The notes beneath the pieces were generated by a model. That model was not told the DNA's origin, did not search any database, and worked only from the letters and a program-made list of their open reading frames with translations. Below, piece by piece: positions 1 to 7,465 of a DNA stretch of 64,000 bases; position 1 is the first letter of the stretch, and every line of letters starts with the position of its first letter. The position numbers were made by a program, and so were the translations under genes. The stretch lies in assembly GCA_947488155.1 (NCBI GenBank), contig CANKYK010000002.1:502001-566000 (forward strand), in the 5' to 3' direction. This DNA comes from an uncultured Erythrobacter sp. Its GTDB lineage: Bacteria; Pseudomonadota; Alphaproteobacteria; Sphingomonadales; Sphingomonadaceae.

Positions 1-180
1 GCTGACCGCCTGTGCCTTTTCAAGGGCCATGCGTGCAGCATACTCGCGCGGAAGCTCGCCTTTATGCGGTGTTTCATCGATGTCAGCCGGGGCCACATCA
101 TCGGGCGCAATACCGAGACGCGCGAGCAGATCGCGCCTGCGCGGACTGGCCGAAGCTAAAATGAGTTTGGGCGCGCTCAT
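1..180 (-). CDS. maf: Maf-family nucleotide pyrophosphatase (partial)
   Basis: This is the N-terminal 60 residues of a Maf/YhdE-type protein; the gene runs off the left edge. The reading frame opens with an ATG at 180 and gives [19 protein letters not shown], in which residues 10-15 (SASPRR) are the family's phosphate-binding signature. Maf proteins hydrolyse non-canonical or canonical nucleoside triphosphates (dTTP, UTP or modified NTPs) to monophosphates in the cytoplasm. It lies 19 bases downstream of infA on the same strand, an arrangement common in alphaproteobacteria, so co-transcription is likely. The substrate subclass cannot be decided without the rest of the protein. Confidence 0.92.
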   Translation of the reverse strand, partial: MSAPKLILASASPRRRDLLARLGIAPDDVAPADIDETPHKGELPREYAARMALEKAQAVS

Positions 181-199
181 GCGAGGGACCCGCTAGGCG

Positions 200-457
200 T
201 TATGCTGGGCCGGGGCCTTGGCCGGGGCCGCCGCGTCCTGGCATAAAGCGATAGGTGATGCGGGCCTTGGTGAGGTCATACGGCGTCAGCTCGCACAACA
301 CTTCATCGCCCACCAGCACGCGGATACGGTTCTTACGCATTTTGCCAGCTGTGTGGCCCAACACTTCGTGACCGTTTTCAAGCTCGACCCGGAACATCGC
401 ATTGGGAAGCAGTTCGACGACCTTCCCGCGCATTTCGAGGAGTTCTTCTTTGGCCAT
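200..457 (-). CDS. infA: Translation initiation factor IF-1
   Basis: IF-1 binds the 30S A site during initiation and works with IF-2 and IF-3. The protein starts [18 protein letters not shown] and has the single OB-fold (S1-like) of the family, including the conserved [14 protein letters not shown] and the GDEV/LTPYDL segments. I chose the ATG at 457 because AAGGA sits just upstream and the IF-1 fold begins there; an in-frame ATG at 562 would add 35 unrelated residues. The product is 85 residues, slightly longer than the usual 72, owing to a Gly/Pro-rich tail ([12 protein letters not shown]). The gene is the first of an infA-maf pair. Confidence 0.97.
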   Translation of the reverse strand: MAKEELLEMRGKVVELLPNAMFRVELENGHEVLGHTAGKMRKNRIRVLVGDEVLCELTPYDLTKARITYRFMPGRGGPGQGPGPA

Positions 458-663
458 GTATATCCTTATGCAAACAGCTTTTCTGAGTAAAATCACTCGT
501 TCAGGCGCGCGCTTTAACCCCGCCGAGAACAAAATGGAAGTCTCGTGCGTTAGGGGCGGCAAGAGGATGCCCGCTGTGTGCGTCTTTTACGCGACACATT
601 GTGATGCAAATCGATACAATTCAGGTGCTTGTTCAATAGCACCTTATGCCTGAAGAGGTCCTT
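458..663. promoter_or_regulatory. Divergent intergenic region between infA and the receptor gene
   Basis: This stretch separates the leftward infA and the rightward receptor gene, so it should hold both promoters. I can see ribosome binding sites at both ends (AAGGA before infA; GAAGAGG at 651-657 before the GTG at 664), but no promoter hexamers that I would commit to. Confidence 0.4.
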
Positions 664-3522
664 GTGAAATTCTCCCAATTCCTTTCGTCCGGGGCTAGTC
701 TTGCCGGACTGGCCAGTTTGGCGGCCTCTCCCGCATTGGCTCAGCAGCAGCGTGATGTTCCTGAGCGCGAACAGTCCGATATTGAGCTTGGCACGACCAG
801 CGGCACGCCGACTGGTGGTGAAATCCTGGTTCAAGGGCGGCGGCTGCGCGGTCAATTGGATGTTGAACAAGCCCCGCTGTTGGAACTGAACACGGAGGAC
901 ATCGCTGGCGAGGGTGTGACCTCAGTCGCCGATCTGGTGACGCAGGTTAGCAATCAGACTGGTTCCGCGCGCGGGCGCGGCGGGGGCGGGCGTCCGATCA
1001 TCCTGGTGAATGGGATCCGTATCGGCAGCTTCCGCGAGCTGCGATCCTATCCGCCAGAGGCGCTGGAAAAGGTTGAGGTATTCCCAGAGGAAGTGGCGCA
1101 GCGATTTGGCTTTTCGCCAGATCGCCGGGTCATCAATCTGATCCTGAAAGAGAACTACTCTAGCCGCGAGATTGAGCTGGAATTTGAAGGGCCTTCTAGC
1201 GGTGGATATATCGCTCTGGAGCAAGAGTTTGGCTATCTGAAGATTGCCGATGGCGGGCGGTTCAATGCCAATTTTGAAGCGCGCGATCTGTCGCTACTTA
1301 CAGAAAGTGAACGCGATATTATCCAAACGCCGGGCTCTAGCTCAGAGCTGGCGAGCGATCCTGATCAGGCCGAGTTTCGTTCTTTGATTGCGGACAGCCT
1401 GCAACTGGAGGGCAGCCTCAGCTGGGCCAAAGCCATCGTGGGTAGCGGCACGTCGCTCAGCGCCAATATCAACTACACCCGCAATCAGAACCGCAGCCTG
1501 TTTGGTCTCAACATCGTAGAGCTGGATGATGGGGCCGGGGGCAGTTTGCTGCGAACCTTTGGTGAAGATGATCCGCTGGAACAGCGAAACTCGACTGATA
1601 CCCATTCGGCCTCTGGCTCCTTGACCCGCCCGCTTGGCGCATTCCGCCTGACCGCGACATTCGATGGCAGCCGCATTGATAACGAGACGGAGATCGACCA
1701 GCGCTTTGACACACAGGCGCTTCAGGACGCTGCTTTGGCAGGTGCGCTGGCGCTCGATGGAGCCTTGCCAACTTCGGCAGAGGCGGGTTTTGAAACGGCC
1801 AGGTCACGCAATTGGGCTGCGACATCGAAAGTGACCGCGCGCGGTCCGTTGGCGGATTTGCCCGGCGGCGAATTGCTCGCGACCTTCGACGCCGGATACA
1901 GCTGGAACCGCATTGAAAGCAGTGACACTCGTTCGCTAGTGGATAGCCGCCTGACGCGCGGCGATCTGGAGGGCGGACTCAATCTCGTCATCCCACTTAC
2001 CAGCACCCGAACAGGCTTCGCTGATGATCTCGGAAGCTTTACCCTCAATGCTCAAATTGGTGCGGATTACCTGTCAGACTTCGGCACTTTGACCGATTGG
2101 AACGCGGGCATCACGTGGGCACCGACCAGCAGGCTCGACCTCACAGCCACCTATATTGAGCGCGAAGTTGCCCCGTCGCTGGGCAATCTGGGCAATCCTG
2201 AGATAATCACGCTCAACACGCCCGTATTCGACTTTGTGAACGGTGAGACCGTGCTGGCGAGTGTTACCACGGGTGGCAATCCCGATCTGCTGGCTGAGAC
2301 GCAGCGCGACTGGCGCTTTGCGGCCAATTGGTCGCTGCCATTCTGGCGCGGCACACGGTTGGGCGTGGAATACATCCGCAATCGCTCCGATGATGTGACC
2401 AGCAATTTTCCGGTGCTGACCGAGGAGATTGAGAACGCATTTGCTGACCGCGTTACGCGCGATGCAGGCGGCACTCTGGTGGCGCTGGATCGCCGCGCGG
2501 TAACCTTTGCTGAGACCCGTGCAGAGCGGCTGCAATTCTCGTTATCGACTCGAGGCAGTTGGGGCGGTGCCCGTCCGGGCGCTGGTCGAGGCGGTCGCGG
2601 CGGACCTCCAGGAGCGGGCGGGCCTCCAGGTGGCGGAAGGCCCGATGGTGCAGGACGCAGAGGCGCGCGCGCGGGCGGCCCACCGACTGCTGAGCAGCGC
2701 GAGCAATTCATGGCGTTCCGAACTCGGATCTGCGCCGATGACGGCTTGGATGTGCTGACCCGCCTGGTCGCGGCGGTGGAGGCTGGCGAGGATACTTCGG
2801 GCATTTTACCCAGCTTCAATCCAGAGCGTTTCGGCCGGATGCTGTCCCGCGCTCGCGATGAAAATGGCGAGATCACACCAGAGCGGATTGCTCAGTTCCA
2901 CACGCGCTTTTGCAGCATGGACCCGGCGATGATGCGTGGGCGCGGTGGCGGCGGCGAACAAGCAGGCGCGGGGCAGGGTGGCCGTCCATCAGGCGCGGGC
3001 CGACCTCCCGGCAATCCGCTCGCCAGCGGCTTTGGCCGTGATGGGCGCGGGCGCTATTTTGTGAACCTCACCCACACGCTTGAGCTGGCGAACGAGATCT
3101 TGATCGCACCGGGGTTGGAGCCGCTCGATCTGCTAGACGGAGATGCCACCGGCTCCTTTGGCCAGGCGCGCAATGCGACCCGGCTGGAGGCGGGTATCTT
3201 TCGCAATGGTATGGGGATGCGCATTTCAGGCCGTTACACCGGCAGCGCGCGGATTGATGGCTCGGCTCTACTCGGATCGCCAGACCTGTTCTTCGATGAT
3301 CTTGCGACCGTCGATTTGCGGGTGTTCGGCGATCTTGGCCGGATGCTTGGCAAGGATAAGGGCTTCCTTAAAGGCTTCCGCATCGCCCTGCGCGCAGACA
3401 ATATCTTTGATGCGCGCCGCAGGGTCACCGACGGCAACGGCAATACACCGATTAATTTCCAGCCGCAGCTAATCGATCCCACAGGCAGGTTCCTTGGGAT
3501 CGACCTTAGGAAAGTGTTCTAA
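664..3522 (+). CDS. TonB-dependent receptor-like outer membrane protein with Gly/Pro-rich loops
   Basis: This is a 952-residue outer membrane beta-barrel protein with a TonB receptor plug. Residues 1-27 form a signal peptide (VKFSQFLSS..ASPALAQ). A plug domain follows at about 50-170 (GEILVQGRRL, RPIILVNGIRI, LEKVEVFPEEVAQRFG, RRVINLIL), then a long barrel ending in the C-terminal strand with terminal Phe. I chose the GTG at 664 since GAAGAGG lies 6 bases upstream; an ATG at 646 is in frame but has no binding site and would put charged residues before the signal peptide. Odd features are two Gly/Arg/Pro-rich stretches (residues about 633-676 and 757-790) bracketing a short helical segment with two cysteines, which probably forms an elaborate surface loop. 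I see no clear TonB box. The ligand is unknown. The 3' end overlaps the convergent hydrolase gene by 4 bases. Confidence 0.85.
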   Translation: MKFSQFLSSGASLAGLASLAASPALAQQQRDVPEREQSDIELGTTSGTPTGGEILVQGRRLRGQLDVEQAPLLELNTEDIAGEGVTSVADLVTQVSNQTGSARGRGGGGRPIILVNGIRIGSFRELRSYPPEALEKVEVFPEEVAQRFGFSPDRRVINLILKENYSSREIELEFEGPSSGGYIALEQEFGYLKIADGGRFNANFEARDLSLLTESERDIIQTPGSSSELASDPDQAEFRSLIADSLQLEGSLSWAKAIVGSGTSLSANINYTRNQNRSLFGLNIVELDDGAGGSLLRTFGEDDPLEQRNSTDTHSASGSLTRPLGAFRLTATFDGSRIDNETEIDQRFDTQALQDAALAGALALDGALPTSAEAGFETARSRNWAATSKVTARGPLADLPGGELLATFDAGYSWNRIESSDTRSLVDSRLTRGDLEGGLNLVIPLTSTRTGFADDLGSFTLNAQIGADYLSDFGTLTDWNAGITWAPTSRLDLTATYIEREVAPSLGNLGNPEIITLNTPVFDFVNGETVLASVTTGGNPDLLAETQRDWRFAANWSLPFWRGTRLGVEYIRNRSDDVTSNFPVLTEEIENAFADRVTRDAGGTLVALDRRAVTFAETRAERLQFSLSTRGSWGGARPGAGRGGRGGPPGAGGPPGGGRPDGAGRRGARAGGPPTAEQREQFMAFRTRICADDGLDVLTRLVAAVEAGEDTSGILPSFNPERFGRMLSRARDENGEITPERIAQFHTRFCSMDPAMMRGRGGGGEQAGAGQGGRPSGAGRPPGNPLASGFGRDGRGRYFVNLTHTLELANEILIAPGLEPLDLLDGDATGSFGQARNATRLEAGIFRNGMGMRISGRYTGSARIDGSALLGSPDLFFDDLATVDLRVFGDLGRMLGKDKGFLKGFRIALRADNIFDARRRVTDGNGNTPINFQPQLIDPTGRFLGIDLRKVF

Positions 3523-4331
3523 ACGTCGAGCTTGGGAAACATCCAGCGACGCATCGCGCTCGGCTTGAAGGGCTTCCAAGTGCCCTCTTTCTGAGCCAGC
3601 CGGTCAGCTATGGCTATCATCACCGATGGGTTCACGCCCAGCCCTAGATGGCTGGCGTAGACCTCGATGTTTTCGGTCGGGTATTCGCCCTTCTTCTGCA
3701 CGGAGCCGCGCCAGTGGACCACACCGTCGGTCTTGGTCAGGATTGAAGTCGTCGGCACAGGCGGGGCAACGTCCAACCCCTGGAACTGGCCGTCCCGTAA
3801 TTGCTCGGGCTCATCTCCGTTGAAGAACTTGAACAGGCGCGCCGCGCTGGTGTGGCCTCGATCATCAGAGATCGGGCTGCCCAGGCTGATCACCAGGCGC
3901 ACCTTCTCCGGATGCAGCTTCGCAAGCTCGCGCGCGAGCACACCGCCAAGGCTCCAGCCGATCAGGGAAACCTTGCAACCGGTGTTTTCATACAGCTCAT
4001 TCAACTGCGCCTCGATTACTTGCAGCAGCTCTTCATTGACGCGGACATTGCGGCCCGCATCCCAGCCATGTGCATCGTAACCCAAGTCCCTCAGCAGGCG
4101 GCGCATCGGCACGGTTGAGCTGTTGGTTGCCATGAACCCCGGCAGGACCATGACAGCATGACCATCGCCTTTGGGTAACTGTGACAGCATCGGACGCGAG
4201 GCGTAAAACGCGCCAAGCTCGAAGAAGGCGCGGCCTTCGGTCAGCGTCCAGAAGCGGTGTGGGGGCTTCGCCTTCGTTTCCTCAAGAAATCGATCAGCTT
4301 CCATGGCTGAATTTGGTGCGATGCTCGCCAT
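3519..4331 (-). CDS. Alpha/beta hydrolase
   Basis: This is a 270-residue cytoplasmic alpha/beta hydrolase with no signal peptide. The nucleophile elbow is GWSLGG with Ser127, an oxyanion-type VMVLPGFMA segment lies near residue 60, and a late His in the YASHLGLG segment (about 230) is the likely catalytic histidine. Its start codon overlaps the stop of the upstream wax-ester synthase gene in a TAATG junction, so the two are translationally coupled. This pairing suggests it acts on acyl esters such as wax esters or triacylglycerols, or on precursors, but the substrate is an inference from context. Lipase, esterase or thioesterase activity are all possible. Confidence 0.85.
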   Translation of the reverse strand: MASIAPNSAMEADRFLEETKAKPPHRFWTLTEGRAFFELGAFYASRPMLSQLPKGDGHAVMVLPGFMATNSSTVPMRRLLRDLGYDAHGWDAGRNVRVNEELLQVIEAQLNELYENTGCKVSLIGWSLGGVLARELAKLHPEKVRLVISLGSPISDDRGHTSAARLFKFFNGDEPEQLRDGQFQGLDVAPPVPTTSILTKTDGVVHWRGSVQKKGEYPTENIEVYASHLGLGVNPSVMIAIADRLAQKEGTWKPFKPSAMRRWMFPKLDV

Positions 4332-5890
4332 TATCTTTTCTTCCCAACCCGTTTTTTTGGTGTTTTGCGTTTTGTTTTTGTTGCCGTTTTCTTGGCCGGC
4401 GCTCGTTTCGCCGCATTCTTTTTGGCCGGTGCTCGTTTCGCCGCCTTCTTCTTTGGTGCCGGTTTGCTGGCCGCAGATGCCGCCGCCAGCAGTTCGTCAT
4501 AGCTGTCTTGCAGGCACCGCGAGTAAAACTCTGGGTCCGGCATGATGTCGCGGCATGCGGTGAAGCTGATATAGGCTTCATCGACATAGCTTTGTACGAC
4601 ATGGGCCAGGCCCAATCCGTCTGTCAGGCAAATGAGAGAGAGGGCCATGCTCTCCATCCGCGCGCCTGATGAGTAGATATGCACCGGCGGCCCGGGCACA
4701 TTGGTCACCACCGTGTTGAACGGCATGGCGAGCTTATGCGCGATGCTGACCCGGCTGAACAATTGCGCGCCCAGCGCCATGTAAAGCGCCGGATTGACCT
4801 TGCTCACCTCGGTCATGGTACGCGCGCCCAGCGCGTTCGTCATGGCTTTGGAATTGCTGGTCTGGCCATAGACATATTCCAGCCGTTCCTTCGGGTCGGC
4901 GATGTGCGTGCCCAGCGGGGCAACCATGGCTGCCACCTGATTGCCCATGTCGCCCTTTTCATCTTTGGAGCGGACAGAGATCGGCGCCATCGCCGTCATT
5001 GTCGATTTTGGTAGGTCGCCTTTGGATGTGAGATATTTGTGGAGCGCGCCGCCGATTACCGCGATCGCCACATCATTAACCTTGGCATCGGGCACGAGCG
5101 CGCGGATCGACTTAAATTTGTCGAGCGGGAATGCGCAACCTTCAACGACGCGGTGCGGCGATATTGAGCGGTTAAAGCGCGTTCGCGGGGGCACCATGTC
5201 GGTGCTGAGCTTGAAATCGCGCGCGATCAGTCCCTTAATCGCGCTGGCCACACCGGGGAGGGACTGCGCGGCGACCTGCGCCTGTTTCAGCGGGTTAAGC
5301 AGCGCATTGATATAGGATTTGCCGAGTAGCTCAGCCGGGCCTGGTACCTTTTCCGGTTTCCATGTGTCGGGCTTTTTCAGCGGCTCGACATCGGGCGTCA
5401 TCGTATGGAGCGCCTCCATCAGATCAATCCCGCTCATCCCGTCAATCGCGGCGTGATGCACCTTCGTCACAAAGGCGAAGCAGCCGGGCGGATAGCCGCG
5501 AACATTATCTAGCCCCTCGACCACGGTGAACTCCCATGGCGGGCGATTGAGGTCGAGCGGACGAGCGTGAATCCGCGCCGCCTGAATGCACAGTTGGCGC
5601 CAATCGCCGGGCTTGGGCAGGGCGACGTGGCGCACATGATATTCCAGATCGAAATCGGGATCCTCGATCCAGTAAGGATAATCGAGGTCAAACGGCACGC
5701 GCACGAGCCGCTGGCGCATGGTTTTGGAGAGCTGCATCCGGCCTTCGATGAAGCCGAGGATATCTTTAAAGCGTACGAACCCGCCCGGCGCGGTTGCCGG
5801 ATTGTAGATCAACACGCTGCCGATGTGCATCGGCGAGTTCGGCGATTCCAGCGCCACGAACGATGAATCCATGCCTTGCAATTGGCGCAA
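4331..5890 (-). CDS. Wax ester synthase / diacylglycerol acyltransferase (WS/DGAT)
   Basis: WS/DGAT enzymes transfer acyl groups from acyl-CoA to fatty alcohols or diacylglycerol to make storage lipids. The catalytic motif HHxxxDG is present as HHAAIDG at residues 145-151, and the N-terminus (MRQLQGMDSSFVALESPNSPMHIG) and the VTNVPGP segment in the C-terminal half are typical. The 519-residue length exceeds the family's usual 450-480 because of a tail of about 44 residues made of Lys, Ala, Pro, Arg and Thr repeats (APAKK-, AAKRAPAKK-type), reminiscent of histone H1. It forms an operon with the downstream hydrolase. Family and motif are seen; the role of the tail is unknown. Confidence 0.93.
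   Translation of the reverse strand: MRQLQGMDSSFVALESPNSPMHIGSVLIYNPATAPGGFVRFKDILGFIEGRMQLSKTMRQRLVRVPFDLDYPYWIEDPDFDLEYHVRHVALPKPGDWRQLCIQAARIHARPLDLNRPPWEFTVVEGLDNVRGYPPGCFAFVTKVHHAAIDGMSGIDLMEALHTMTPDVEPLKKPDTWKPEKVPGPAELLGKSYINALLNPLKQAQVAAQSLPGVASAIKGLIARDFKLSTDMVPPRTRFNRSISPHRVVEGCAFPLDKFKSIRALVPDAKVNDVAIAVIGGALHKYLTSKGDLPKSTMTAMAPISVRSKDEKGDMGNQVAAMVAPLGTHIADPKERLEYVYGQTSNSKAMTNALGARTMTEVSKVNPALYMALGAQLFSRVSIAHKLAMPFNTVVTNVPGPPVHIYSSGARMESMALSLICLTDGLGLAHVVQSYVDEAYISFTACRDIMPDPEFYSRCLQDSYDELLAAASAASKPAPKKKAAKRAPAKKNAAKRAPAKKTATKTKRKTPKKRVGKKR
4392..4451 (-). repeat. Two-copy 30-bp tandem repeat coding for the Lys/Ala tail
   Basis: Two adjacent 30-base units (4392-4421 and 4422-4451) are nearly identical over their first 23 bases, with one mismatch. 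On the minus strand they encode the repeated AAKRAPAKK-type block of the WS/DGAT tail. The repeat indicates the tail grew by tandem duplication. Confidence 0.8.
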
Positions 5891-6066
5891 GGTGTTCTCC
5901 CGCTTTTACTTGTCCTATCGCTTCGCTGCTTGAGGACAGCCAACCCAAAACCGGGCGGCTTCGACCCATTTTTAGGCTCTGGGAACAAGCGCTATAGACA
6001 TTTCCGATGCGAGACAAGCTAACGCGCGCGGTAGGTCTTGCCCCTAGGTAAGGTGGTTTTGTAATA

Positions 6067-7386
6067 TTATAACTCTGCGATTGCTTCTGCCGCAGCAACC
6101 CCGCTGGCCCAGGCCCATTGGAAATTATACCCGCCGAGCCAGCCGGTGACGTCCACCGCCTCTCCGATGAAATACAATCCGGGCACGTTTTTTGCCTCCA
6201 GCGTCTTGGAGGACAGTTCACCGGTGGCGACGCCGCCAATCGTTACCTCCGCCTTGGCAAAGCCTTCGGTGCCATTGGGGGTAAAGCGCCAATCGGCGAG
6301 TTTGCGCTGAGCCTCTTGCAGCACCTTGTCCGGCACATTGCCAAATTCGCGCTCAATCTTAAGCCGTTCAGCCAAGGCATCGGCAAGGCGGGCGGGTAAG
6401 TGCTCGCGCAGGGCGCTACGGATGGTGGCGCGCGGGTTCTTGGCCTTCAGATCGACCAGCCAATTGTCGTCAATCGCTGGCAGGAATTCGATTCCGATTT
6501 CCTCGCCATGCTTCCAATAGGATGAGATTTGCAGGATCGCCGGGCCGGACAGGCCGCGGTGAGTGAACAGCGCGGCTTCTTCGAATTCAACCTTCGACTT
6601 CTTGACGCCAGTGCGCGCGGTCACTGGCGCTGAAACACCCGACAATTCGCGGAACAACACGTCCTCGCCGCCGAGTGTCAGCGGGACGAGGGCAGGGCGC
6701 GGCTCCACGACTTTTAAGCCAAATTGCCGCGCGAGCTCATAAGCGTAATCCGTCGCCCCCATTTTCGGGATCGATGGCCCGCCGGTCGCCACCACCAGCG
6801 ATTTTGCGCGCATCGCCTGACCGTTCGCCTTGACTGCGAATTCGTAACTCTCTTCGTTTGGCTGGCCGCCCGCGCCCTCCACCCTTCCGCCCGGATTAGT
6901 GTCCGGTAGGCTCCGGGCGGAAGGGTGGAGGGCGCGGGCGGCTCCGACATCTTCAAAAGACACTCTCACCACATCGCTAACATGCGCATCGCACAGCACA
7001 TCAACCTGTCCGCCGTGCTTCGCCGCTTTGCCGCATTCATCCAGCAGCATTTCCACGATCTGCTTGGCGGAGCCATCGCAGAACAATTGCCCCAAAGTCT
7101 TCTCGTGCCAGGCAATGCCATAGCTGTTCACCAGATCGATGAAGTCCTGCGGCGAGTAGCGGCTGAGCGCGGATTTCGCGAAATGCGGATTGGCGGAGAG
7201 GTAATTCGCCGCTGTCGTGCGTGAATTGGTAAAATTGCAGCGTCCGCCGCCGCTAATCAGGATCTTCTTGCCCGGCGCATTCGCCTTTTCCAACACGGCC
7301 ACGCGCTTGCCGCGCTTGCCCGCCTCTGCCGCGCACATCAGCCCGGCGGCGCCCGCGCCCAGAACGATCACATCATATTCTTGCAT
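6067..7386 (-). CDS. NAD(P)/FAD-dependent oxidoreductase, BaiN/HI0933 family
   Basis: This is a flavoprotein of the HI0933-like family (often annotated as aminoacetone oxidase or BaiN-type reductase). The N-terminus MQEYDVIVLGAGAAGLMCA is the FAD dinucleotide-binding fold, followed by the diagnostic GGGRCNFTN motif near residue 48 and, at the C-terminus, GLYFIGEAVDVTGWLGGYN and the final AWASG segment. I chose the ATG at 7386, as the Rossmann fold starts there; an ATG at 7422 would add 12 residues and no fold. At residues about 149-174 there is an extra segment rich in Gly, Ala and Arg encoded by an inverted repeat inserted in frame (see the repeat entry). The physiological substrate is unknown. 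It is transcribed divergently from uvrC. Confidence 0.9.
   Translation of the reverse strand: MQEYDVIVLGAGAAGLMCAAEAGKRGKRVAVLEKANAPGKKILISGGGRCNFTNSRTTAANYLSANPHFAKSALSRYSPQDFIDLVNSYGIAWHEKTLGQLFCDGSAKQIVEMLLDECGKAAKHGGQVDVLCDAHVSDVVRVSFEDVGAARALHPSARSLPDTNPGGRVEGAGGQPNEESYEFAVKANGQAMRAKSLVVATGGPSIPKMGATDYAYELARQFGLKVVEPRPALVPLTLGGEDVLFRELSGVSAPVTARTGVKKSKVEFEEAALFTHRGLSGPAILQISSYWKHGEEIGIEFLPAIDDNWLVDLKAKNPRATIRSALREHLPARLADALAERLKIEREFGNVPDKVLQEAQRKLADWRFTPNGTEGFAKAEVTIGGVATGELSSKTLEAKNVPGLYFIGEAVDVTGWLGGYNFQWAWASGVAAAEAIAEL
6865..6942. repeat. 78-bp palindromic element inserted in frame in a coding sequence
   Basis: Bases 6865-6895 and 6912-6942 are exact reverse complements over 31 bases, separated by a 16-base loop (6896-6911). 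The element is GC-rich and lies wholly inside the BaiN-like gene, where it adds 26 codons without a stop or frameshift, encoding residues such as ALHPSARS and GGRVEGAGG. The flanking protein reads as a normal family member. Such a structure fits a mobile palindromic element; no second copy was recognised in this window. Confidence 0.9.
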
Positions 7387-7465
7387 GGCCGCATCGATAG
7401 GCGGGTGTGCACGCAATGCCAATCACACATTGCCAAGCACGGCGCACGGTCCCTATCTGATGGGC

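Noticed and set aside
2560..3040. GC-rich repeats in the receptor gene as a possible CRISPR or mobile element
   Set aside because: The repeats are irregular codons for Gly, Arg and Pro in one open frame, without spacer-repeat periodicity or inverted ends.
7217..7459. A longer N-terminus for uvrC
   Set aside because: The added residues are antisense to the flavoprotein gene and match no UvrC; the GIY-YIG domain starts normally from the ATG at 7460 or 7466.
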